From assembly GCA_017307855.1 (NCBI GenBank), contig JAFKGD010000003.1:248001-312000 (forward strand): a stretch of DNA of 64,000 nt, read 5' to 3'. This document shows positions 30,255 to 36,677 of this stretch, one piece after another. The notes under the pieces were generated by a model. That model ran no database searches, was not told where the DNA came from, and saw only the letters and a list, made by a program, of their open reading frames with translations. Positions within the stretch are counted from its first letter, which is position 1. Each line of letters begins with the position of its first letter. The position numbers and the translations under genes were made by a program. The stretch is from Burkholderiales bacterium (GTDB lineage: Bacteria; Pseudomonadota; Gammaproteobacteria; Burkholderiales; Burkholderiaceae_C).

Positions 30255-31117
30255 CGATGCCTGCCCGCTCCCGCCACGGCCCGCGCTCGCGGGGCGCCCG
30301 CGCGGCGGCGGGCCAGTCGATCGTCGAGTACCTGATCATCCTGCCGACCCTGCTGCTGCTGCTGCTGTCGGCCGTGCAGTTCGGCCTGCTCTACCAGGTC
30401 AAGAGCCAGCTCAACTACGCCACCTTCAACGCGGTGCGCACGGGCGCGCTCAAGAACGGCAGCATGACGTCGATGAAGGACTCGCTGGCCGCGGGCCTGT
30501 CGCCGCTGTTCACGCACAAGCCGGGCCTGGAGGGCATGCTGCGCGGGCGCCTGGTGGGCACGATCGAGGTCTTCAATCCGATGGTCACGAAGGTGACGGT
30601 GCTCAATCCCACGTCGACGATGTTCGACGCGCACAAGGCGGCCGATCCGCGCGGCTCGGGCAAGCAGCAGATTCCCAACGACAACCTGCAGTACCGCCCC
30701 ACCACCGTGAAGGGCGGCGTCAACATCCAGGACGCCAACATCCTGAAGATCCGCGTGACGTACTGCGCCAAGCTCGTCGTGCCGATCGCCAACGTGGTGT
30801 TCTACACCCTGGTCTCCGGCGCCGACGACATCTCCAACGTGATGGGCGGCAAGATCTACCAGAACCCCAACCCGGCGCTGCCGGTGAACACCACCTGCAA
30901 GGGACTGCACAACCTCTACGGCGGCAAGATCATCGGCGCGCTGGGCACGGTGGATACCTATCTGGGAACCGACATGAAGAACGAGGCCCAGAAGGCGCTC
31001 GACCAGGTCAACGAGATCCTCAAGACCAACATCCCCTTCATCAACTGGAATCTGGGCGGCTACCGCATCCCGATCACTTCCGAGGCCGTCGTGCGCATGC
31101 AGACGCCCTACCGGTAG
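30251..31117 (+). CDS. tadE: TadE family pseudopilin
   Basis: A 288-residue protein starting at GTG 30251 (overlapping the tadD stop) or ATG 30257. The basic leader RGARAAAG is followed by QSIVEYLIILPTLLLLLLSA: Gly, then Glu at +5 and Tyr at +6, then the hydrophobic helix, and VQFGLLYQVKSQLNYATFNA, a clear TadE signature. The soluble remainder contains two cysteines (RVTYCAKLVV and NTTCKGLHNL). It would be processed by a prepilin peptidase and act as a minor pilus component. It is the last recognisable Tad gene of the cluster. Confidence 0.85.
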   Translation: MTMPARSRHGPRSRGARAAAGQSIVEYLIILPTLLLLLLSAVQFGLLYQVKSQLNYATFNAVRTGALKNGSMTSMKDSLAAGLSPLFTHKPGLEGMLRGRLVGTIEVFNPMVTKVTVLNPTSTMFDAHKAADPRGSGKQQIPNDNLQYRPTTVKGGVNIQDANILKIRVTYCAKLVVPIANVVFYTLVSGADDISNVMGGKIYQNPNPALPVNTTCKGLHNLYGGKIIGALGTVDTYLGTDMKNEAQKALDQVNEILKTNIPFINWNLGGYRIPITSEAVVRMQTPYR

Positions 31118-31129
31118 CAGGGCGGACGC

Positions 31130-31699
31130 ATGCGATTGCCTGCAGGCCTGTCGCGGCACGGCGCCGCGAGCCTCGTCATCCTGGCGCTGTGGAGCGGTGC
31201 CTGTGCCGCGCAGGGGCCGCGGCCATCCGCGTCTGTGCCGGCGCCGTCCGCCGCGCCGCTGCCTGACTTCAAATTGCGCTCGGGCCTGTGGCGTATCGGC
31301 GTGGCGATCGAGATCACGCCGCGCATCGAAGGCCCCACCACCGGGCCGATCGAGGTCGACCGCTGCCTCAACGCGAAGGACACCTCCAACCTGCTGATGA
31401 CGCCGCCCGGCGCCAGCTGCAGCATCGAGCGGGGCCGCACCACGGCGGAACTGCTGGAATGGAAGGCCGTCTGCCGCCTCAACGGCCAGACCTCCACTGC
31501 CCAGGGGCAGTTGCAGTTCAAGGACACCCGCATCGAAGGCCGCATCGTCACCGAAGCCGCGGGCATGGACATGCGCATCGACACGCGCCTGGCGGGCCGC
31601 TATGTGGGCGCGTGCACGCCGATCCGCGTGCCGCAGCCCGCGACGCCCGCGCCGGCGCCTGGTGCGGCGGCAGGCGGCCTCAAGCGCTACACGCCCTGA
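31130..31699 (+). CDS. Exported DUF3617 family protein
   Basis: A 189-residue protein with a signal peptide (LVILALWSGACAA). The body matches the DUF3617 pattern common in Burkholderiales: LRSGLWRIGVAIEI, a central acidic/Cys stretch (EVDRCLNAKDTS, GASCSIER), WKAVCRLNGQTSTAQGQLQF and RIDTRLAGRYVGAC. Four conserved cysteines suggest periplasmic disulfides. Function is unknown for the family. It begins 12 bp after tadE and may be co-transcribed, but no role in pilus assembly is implied by its sequence. Confidence 0.8.
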   Translation: MRLPAGLSRHGAASLVILALWSGACAAQGPRPSASVPAPSAAPLPDFKLRSGLWRIGVAIEITPRIEGPTTGPIEVDRCLNAKDTSNLLMTPPGASCSIERGRTTAELLEWKAVCRLNGQTSTAQGQLQFKDTRIEGRIVTEAAGMDMRIDTRLAGRYVGACTPIRVPQPATPAPAPGAAAGGLKRYTP

Positions 31700-31715
31700 A
31701 CGCTGGCGGCAGCCG

Positions 31716-31733
31716 CCGTCACATCACTGACAT
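31716..31733 (+). promoter_or_regulatory. Candidate Pho box upstream of phoX
   Basis: CCGTCAC-ATCA-CTGACAT is a 7-4-7 direct repeat one base off the CTGTCA(T/C) consensus in each half. It lies about 70 bp upstream of the phoX ATG and in the same orientation. It would bind PhoB, encoded 16 kb downstream in this window. Confidence 0.6.
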
Positions 31734-31804
31734 CCTGCGGACACACCGGCGTCATCGCCGGACGGGATGCTCTCGTGCATCGAGCAACCACGAGAACATC
31801 CCCG

Positions 31805-33730
31805 ATGAGCAAGGATTTCAGCACCATGGAGGACTCCAATCCGTCCTCCAACCCGAGCATCCATGAAGTGTCCGACCCCTCGCGCCGCCTGTTCGTGCGC
31901 GGTGGCGTGGCCACGGCCGCCGGCGGCCTGTTCGCGGGCCTGGCCGGTTGCGCCAGCCCGGCGTCGAACACAACGGACCTGAGCCGCGCGCCCAAGGGCA
32001 TCGGCTTCAAGGGCGTGGCGATTTCCACCGCCGACAGCATCGTCGTGCCCGAGGGCTACACCGCGCAGGTGATCGCGCCCTGGGGCGATCCGGTCGGCCT
32101 CTCGGGCGAGATGCCGAAGTTCAAGCCCGACGGCACCAACACCGCCGCCGAGCAGGAAGCCCAGATGGGCATGCACCACGACGGCATCCACTACTTCGAG
32201 CTCGACGGCTCCAAGCGCGGCCTGCTGGTGATGAACCACGAATACACCGACGACGGCCTGCTGCACGCGGGCGGCATGGTGCCGTGGACGGCCGAGAAGG
32301 TGCGCAAGGCGCAGGCCGCGCACGGCGTGGCCGTGATCGAAGTGGAAGACCGGGGCGGTGCGTGGCAGGTGGTGCAACCCTCGCCCTGGGCGCGCCGCAT
32401 CACGGCCCGCACGCCGATGACGGTGAGCGGCCCGGCCGCCGGCCACGCCCTGCTGAAGACGGCGGCCGATGCCAGCGGACGCAACGTGCTGGGCACGTTC
32501 AACAACTGCGGCAGCGGCATCACGCCCTGGGGCACCTACCTCACCTGCGAGGAGAACTTCATCAACTACTTCAAGGGTCCGGACACTCCCAGCGCGCACG
32601 AGACGCGCTGGGGCCTGAAGAAGGGCGACCCGAGCGGCTACCGCTGGCACGAGTTCGACGAGCGCTTCGACGCGAGCCGCCATCCCAACGAGCCCAACCG
32701 CCACGGCTGGGTGGTCGAGATCGACCCGATGAACCCCAGCTCCACGCCGATGAAGCGCACGGCGCTCGGCCGTGCCGCGCACGAAGGCGCCACCGTCGCC
32801 GTCACCAAGGACCAGCGCGCCGTGATCTACATGGGCGAGGACGCGCGTTTCGAATACATCTACAAGTTCGTCAGCCGCGATGCGATCAAGCCGGGCGGTG
32901 CCCGCGCCAACGCCACGCTGCTCGACCACGGCACGCTGTACGTGGCCCGCTTCGACGCCAATGGCCAGGGCCAGTGGCTGCCGCTGGTGCACGGCCAGGG
33001 ACCGCTGACGGCGGCCAACGGCTTCGCCGACCAGGGCGAGGTGCTGATCAAGAGCCGCCAGGCCAGCGACCTGCTGGGCGCCACCAAGATGGACCGCCCC
33101 GAGTGGACGGCCGTGGACCAGGCCCGCGGCGAGGTGTATTGCACGCTCACCAACAACAGCAACCGCACGGCCAGCGGCAAGACCGGTGTCGATGCCGCCA
33201 ACCCGCGCGCCAACAACACCATGGGCAACATCATCCGCTGGCGCGAGCAGGGTGACTTCCACGGCGAGCGCTTCGTGTGGAACCACTTCGTGATGGCCGG
33301 CGACCCGACGCTCGCCCGTGCTGATGCCCGGGGCAACGTCAAGGGCGACGCCTTCAGTTGCCCGGACGGCCTGTGGGTGGACGGCCGGGGCATGCTCTGG
33401 ATCCAAACCGACATGTCGACCTCGGCCATGGGCAAGGGTGATCTGGCCAACCTCGGCAACAACGTGATGCTGGCCGCCGACACGCAGACCGGCGAGATCC
33501 GCCGCTTCCTCACCGGCCCGAGCGGCTGCGAGATCACCGGCGTGACCAGCACGCCCGACCTGCGCACGATGTTCGTGAACATCCAGCACCCCGGCGAGAG
33601 CCCGAGCGAGCGCAGCGACCCGGGCAAGCCGCAGGCCATCAGCCAGTGGCCCGGCGGGCCGCAGGGCGGCCGGCCGCGCTCGGCCACCGTCGTCGTCCGG
33701 CGCAAGGACGGCGGCATCGTCGGCACCTGA
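31805..33730 (+). CDS. phoX: PhoX family alkaline phosphatase (DUF839), Tat-exported
   Basis: A 641-residue protein. The N-terminal region has SRRLFVRGGVATAAGGLFAG, a twin-arginine signal followed by a Gly/Ala-rich hydrophobic stretch and LAGCAS. The PhoX core is recognised from LVMNHEYTDDGLLH, NNCGSGITPWGTYLTCEENF, RHGWVVEIDPMNPSSTPMKR, ALGRAAHEGATVAVTK, YIYKFVS and CPDGLWVDGRGMLWIQTDMS. PhoX enzymes release phosphate from organic esters in the periplasm with Ca2+ and Fe3+ cofactors. The start at 31805 is preferred over GTG 31775. A Pho box upstream and the lipid-remodelling genes and ppk downstream fit control by phosphate starvation. Confidence 0.9.
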   Translation: MSKDFSTMEDSNPSSNPSIHEVSDPSRRLFVRGGVATAAGGLFAGLAGCASPASNTTDLSRAPKGIGFKGVAISTADSIVVPEGYTAQVIAPWGDPVGLSGEMPKFKPDGTNTAAEQEAQMGMHHDGIHYFELDGSKRGLLVMNHEYTDDGLLHAGGMVPWTAEKVRKAQAAHGVAVIEVEDRGGAWQVVQPSPWARRITARTPMTVSGPAAGHALLKTAADASGRNVLGTFNNCGSGITPWGTYLTCEENFINYFKGPDTPSAHETRWGLKKGDPSGYRWHEFDERFDASRHPNEPNRHGWVVEIDPMNPSSTPMKRTALGRAAHEGATVAVTKDQRAVIYMGEDARFEYIYKFVSRDAIKPGGARANATLLDHGTLYVARFDANGQGQWLPLVHGQGPLTAANGFADQGEVLIKSRQASDLLGATKMDRPEWTAVDQARGEVYCTLTNNSNRTASGKTGVDAANPRANNTMGNIIRWREQGDFHGERFVWNHFVMAGDPTLARADARGNVKGDAFSCPDGLWVDGRGMLWIQTDMSTSAMGKGDLANLGNNVMLAADTQTGEIRRFLTGPSGCEITGVTSTPDLRTMFVNIQHPGESPSERSDPGKPQAISQWPGGPQGGRPRSATVVVRRKDGGIVGT

Positions 33731-33744
33731 TGCCACCCACCACA

Positions 33745-33768
33745 AGCCCCGCCTGCCGGGGCTTTTTC
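33745..33768 (+). terminator. Rho-independent terminator after phoX
   Basis: A 7-bp stem AGCCCCG / CGGGGCT (33745-33751 and 33757-33763) with a 5-base loop is followed by TTTTT. It lies 15 bp after the phoX stop and only about 50 bp before the OlsB start, so the following operon needs its own promoter or terminator read-through. Confidence 0.85.
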
Positions 33769-33818
33769 GTATCCGGACATTCGAAGACAGACAGATGACA
33801 ACCGACGGAGCACAGACC

Positions 33819-34655
33819 ATGAACGAACTGCCGACGCCGACCTTCCCGCTCTCGCCCTCCATGCTGCCCAGGGGGTCGCTTCATCGCAGCGATGCGCAAC
33901 CTGGCCCGTCGCATGCGGCTGCAGCGGGGGGCATCAGCGTCGCATGGGCCCGCCACCAGGACGAAGTCCGCGAGGCGCAGCGCCTGAGGTTCGATGTCTT
34001 CGCGGGCGAGATGGGCGCACGCCTGACCACGCCGATCGAAGGCCACGACATCGACCTGTTCGACGACTTCTGCGAGCACCTGCTGGTGCGCGATGCGGCC
34101 AGTGGCCAGGTGGTGGGTACCTACCGCGTGCTCACGCCTGCACAGGCGCGCCGTGTGGGCAGCACCTACAGCGATACCGAATTCGACCTCACGCGCCTGC
34201 GTTCGCTGCGCGAGCGCATGGTGGAGCTGGGCCGCAGCTGCGTGCATGCCGAGCACCGCCAGGGCGGCGTGATCCTGGCGCTGTGGGGCGCGCTGGCCGA
34301 GTTCATGGTGCGCAACAAGCTCGACACCATGATCGGTTGCGCCAGCATTCCGATGCTCAGTGGCGGCGTGGTCAGCGGCGACGTGGCGGCCAGCATCTGG
34401 CGCCAGCTGTCGGCCACGCATCTCGCGCCGATCGAGTACCAGGTGCGCCCGCGCCTGCCGCTGCCGGTGGAGCAGCTCGACAGCCACCTGCAGGTGGAGC
34501 CTCCCGCGCTGATCAAGGGTTACCTGCGGCTGGGCGCCAGGGTGCTGGGTGCGCCGGCGTGGGATCCGGACTTCAACACCGCCGACCTGCCCATGCTCAT
34601 GCGCATCGCCGACCTGCCGCCGCGCTACCGCCGCCATTTCCTGGGGGCCGCGTGA
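33819..34655 (+). CDS. olsB: OlsB-like L-ornithine N-alpha-acyltransferase (GNAT superfamily)
   Basis: A protein of 278 residues with the start at ATG 33819, which has CGGAG nine bases upstream; ATG 33795 is an alternative. The core matches OlsB / 'GNAT family N-acyltransferase': VAWARHQDEVREAQRLRFDV, FAGEMGARL, IDLFDDFCEHLLVRDAASGQ, VVGTYRVLTP, VELGRSCVHAEHRQGGVILA, MIGCASIPM and LPPLIKGYLR-like PPALIKGYLRLGARVLGAP. OlsB uses 3-hydroxyacyl-ACP to make lyso-ornithine lipid, a phosphorus-free membrane lipid precursor made under phosphate limitation. OlsA, the second acyltransferase, is not in the window. The stop overlaps the next start by GTGA. Confidence 0.85.
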   Translation: MNELPTPTFPLSPSMLPRGSLHRSDAQPGPSHAAAAGGISVAWARHQDEVREAQRLRFDVFAGEMGARLTTPIEGHDIDLFDDFCEHLLVRDAASGQVVGTYRVLTPAQARRVGSTYSDTEFDLTRLRSLRERMVELGRSCVHAEHRQGGVILALWGALAEFMVRNKLDTMIGCASIPMLSGGVVSGDVAASIWRQLSATHLAPIEYQVRPRLPLPVEQLDSHLQVEPPALIKGYLRLGARVLGAPAWDPDFNTADLPMLMRIADLPPRYRRHFLGAA

Positions 34656-35536
34656 AGGGCCTCGAAAGCGTGCTGGCGGCGGCGCGCGCGGCGGCCGTGC
34701 CGGCGGGCGACGACCTGTCGTCCACCCGCGCGCGCTGGCGCACCGTGTTCATCTCCGACCTGCACCTGGGCACGCCCGGCTGCCAGGCCGAGGCGCTGCT
34801 CGACTTCCTCAAGGCCAATCCGAGCGAGCAACTGTTCCTGGTCGGCGACATCGTCGACGGCTGGCAACTGCGCCGCCGCTGGTACTGGCCGCAGGCCCAC
34901 AACGACGTGGTGCAAAAGCTCCTGCGCGCCGCGCGCAAGGGCTGCCGCGTGGTGTTCGTGCCGGGCAACCACGACGAGTTCGCGCGCGCCTTCACCGGCA
35001 ACGCCTTCGGCGGCATCGAGGTGCTCGAAGAAGCGGTGCACATGACGGCCGACGGCCGGCGCCTGTGGGTCATTCACGGCGATCATTTCGATGGCGTGAT
35101 CCAGTGCGCCAAGTGGCTGGCCTACCTGGGCGACAACCTCTACGAATTCACGCTGCGCCTGAACCGCCACCTCAACACGCTGCGCGCGCGGCTGGGCCTG
35201 CCGTACTGGTCGCTGTCGGCCTACCTCAAGGGCCGGGTCAAGACGGCGCTCAACTACGTCACCGACTTCGAGGTGGCCGTGGCCGCCGAGGCCCGGCGGC
35301 GCGGCCACCAGGGCGTGGTCTGCGGCCACATCCACCGCGCCGAGATGCGCGAGATCGATGGCACGCTCTACTGCAACGACGGCGACTGGGTCGAGAGCAT
35401 GACCGCCCTGGTGGAGGACTTCCAGGGCCGCCTGTCCATCGTGCAGTGGCAGCCGCCGCCGCGCGCGGGTGGGCATCGGCAGCCCGACAGGGCCCAGGGC
35501 GTGCGTGCCGGGCGCCTGGAGGAGATGGCTGCATGA
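34652..35536 (+). CDS. plcP: PlcP-like metallophosphoesterase (phospholipase C type)
   Basis: A 294-residue calcineurin-like phosphoesterase often labelled UDP-2,3-diacylglucosamine diphosphatase. Metal-binding motifs are in order: FISDLHLGTPG (~residues 33-43), VGDIVDGWQLRRRWYWPQAH (~64-83), VPGNHDEFARAF (~104-115), VIHGDHFDGV (~141-150) and CGHIHRAEMRE (~225-235). The YWPQAHNDVVQKLLR and 'GGIEVLEEAVHMTADG' segments match PlcP, the Pho-regulated enzyme that in rhizobia and marine bacteria removes phospholipid head groups to leave diacylglycerol. It is wedged between OlsB-like and glycosyltransferase genes with 4-bp overlaps at both ends, which favours PlcP over LpxH. The start is GTG 34652. 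Confidence 0.82.
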   Translation: MKGLESVLAAARAAAVPAGDDLSSTRARWRTVFISDLHLGTPGCQAEALLDFLKANPSEQLFLVGDIVDGWQLRRRWYWPQAHNDVVQKLLRAARKGCRVVFVPGNHDEFARAFTGNAFGGIEVLEEAVHMTADGRRLWVIHGDHFDGVIQCAKWLAYLGDNLYEFTLRLNRHLNTLRARLGLPYWSLSAYLKGRVKTALNYVTDFEVAVAAEARRRGHQGVVCGHIHRAEMREIDGTLYCNDGDWVESMTALVEDFQGRLSIVQWQPPPRAGGHRQPDRAQGVRAGRLEEMAA

Positions 35537-36627
35537 AGCTCGCGCTGGTGACGGACGCCTGGACGCCGCAGGTCAACGGCGTGGTGACCACGCTGGTGGA
35601 GCTGGTGCGCGAGCTGCGGGAGCTCGGGCACGAGGTGCTGGTGGTCGAGCCCGGCCAGTTCCGCACGCGCCCCTGCCCGGGCTACGCCGGCATCGACCTG
35701 GCCGTGCGCCCGGGCCGCGAGGTCACGCGCCGGCTCGACGACTTCGAGCCCGATGCGATCCACGTCGCCACCGAGGGACCGCTGGGCTGGGCCGCGCGCC
35801 GCCACTGTCTGCGCCGCCAGTTGCGCTTCACCACCGCGTTCCACACCAAGTTTCCCGACATCCTCAACGCCGCGCTGCGCGTGCCGCTGTCGTGGGGCTA
35901 CGCGCTGTTCCGCCGTTTCCACCGGCCGTCGTCGGGCGTGATGGTGCCCACCGAAGGCGTGCTGCGCATGCTGCAGCAGCGCGGATTCCGCAACCTGCGC
36001 GCCTGGACGCACGGCGTGGACACGCGCCTCTTCGCCTTCGAGCCCGAGGTCCGATTGCACCCGCTGCTGGGCACGCTCGCGCGCCCTGTGCTGCTGTTCG
36101 TGGGCCGGGTCTCGTACGAGAAGAACATCGAGGCCTTCCTCTCGATGCCCTTTCCCGGCACCAAGGTGGTGTGCGGCGTGGGTCCGCTGCTCGACCGGCT
36201 GCGCGAGAGCCATCCCGACGTGCGCTGGCTCGGCGTGATGCCGCGCGACGAACTGGCGCGCGTGTACGCGGCGGCCGACGTGTTCGCGTTTCCGAGCCGC
36301 TCCGAGACGTTCGGCCTGGTGATGCTGGAAGCCATGGCGGCCGGCACGCCGGTAGCGGCTTATCCGGTGGACGGCCCGCTGCAGGTGCTGGGTGCACGGG
36401 ACGACGGACAGGGCGCGCAGGGCGGCGTGCTGCACCATGACTTGCACACCGCGTGCTGGGGTGCGCTGGCGGTGCCGCGCCACGAAGCGCGCGGGCGCGC
36501 CATGGCGTTCGCCTGGTCGGAGGCTACGCGTTTGTTCCTGTCATACCTCGTGCCGGTGCGTGATAGGGTGTCATTCGCGGGTCATGAAGGTTCCGTGACT
36601 GTCACATCCCTGTCATCCGGCGCGTGA
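35533..36627 (+). CDS. agt: Agt-like family 4 glycosyltransferase, probably making glycolipids
   Basis: A 364-residue GT-B glycosyltransferase. The N-terminal motif VTDAWTPQVNGVVTTL and HVATEGPLGWAAR are typical of GT4 enzymes that glycosylate membrane lipids (SQD2/MgtA/Agt type). The donor-binding domain has LLFVGRVSYEKNIEAFL (~190), GVGPLLDRLRESHPDV and FPSRSETFGLVMLEAMAAGT with the EX7E motif. Position after a PlcP-like gene, with an ATGA overlap, suggests that it adds a sugar to the diacylglycerol that PlcP releases. Whether it makes glucosyl, galactosyl or glucuronosyl lipid is open, and a mannosyltransferase role cannot be excluded. The last codons contain a Pho box. Confidence 0.8.
   Translation: MKLALVTDAWTPQVNGVVTTLVELVRELRELGHEVLVVEPGQFRTRPCPGYAGIDLAVRPGREVTRRLDDFEPDAIHVATEGPLGWAARRHCLRRQLRFTTAFHTKFPDILNAALRVPLSWGYALFRRFHRPSSGVMVPTEGVLRMLQQRGFRNLRAWTHGVDTRLFAFEPEVRLHPLLGTLARPVLLFVGRVSYEKNIEAFLSMPFPGTKVVCGVGPLLDRLRESHPDVRWLGVMPRDELARVYAAADVFAFPSRSETFGLVMLEAMAAGTPVAAYPVDGPLQVLGARDDGQGAQGGVLHHDLHTACWGALAVPRHEARGRAMAFAWSEATRLFLSYLVPVRDRVSFAGHEGSVTVTSLSSGA
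36538..36585 (+). promoter_or_regulatory. Additional PhoB half-site-like repeats inside agt, upstream of ppk
   Basis: CTGTCAT at 36538-36544 is a perfect half-site with no partner 11 bp on. GTGTCAT-TCGC-GGGTCAT at 36568-36585 has the 7-4-7 spacing with degenerate halves. It begins 31 bp (about three helical turns) before the perfect box at 36599, so several PhoB dimers could stack on one face. Confidence 0.45.
36599..36616 (+). promoter_or_regulatory. Perfect Pho box in front of ppk, within the agt 3' end
   Basis: CTGTCAC-ATCC-CTGTCAT is an exact 7-4-7 match to the Pho box consensus. It overlaps the last codons of agt and lies about 62 bp upstream of the ATG I prefer for ppk (36678). It argues for a separate PhoB-activated ppk promoter in addition to read-through from the olsB-plcP-agt operon. 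Confidence 0.8.
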
Positions 36628-36677
36628 ACACTGGCGGCCAGGCAGGCAGCGGGTGCCCGCCGGTGTCTCGCGAAACC

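Noticed and set aside
33772-33805. Pho-box-like sequence (TTGTCAT-CTGT-CTGTCTT) in front of olsB
   Set aside because: It reads on the minus strand, away from olsB, and Pho boxes are directional. It is also degenerate, so it was not called.
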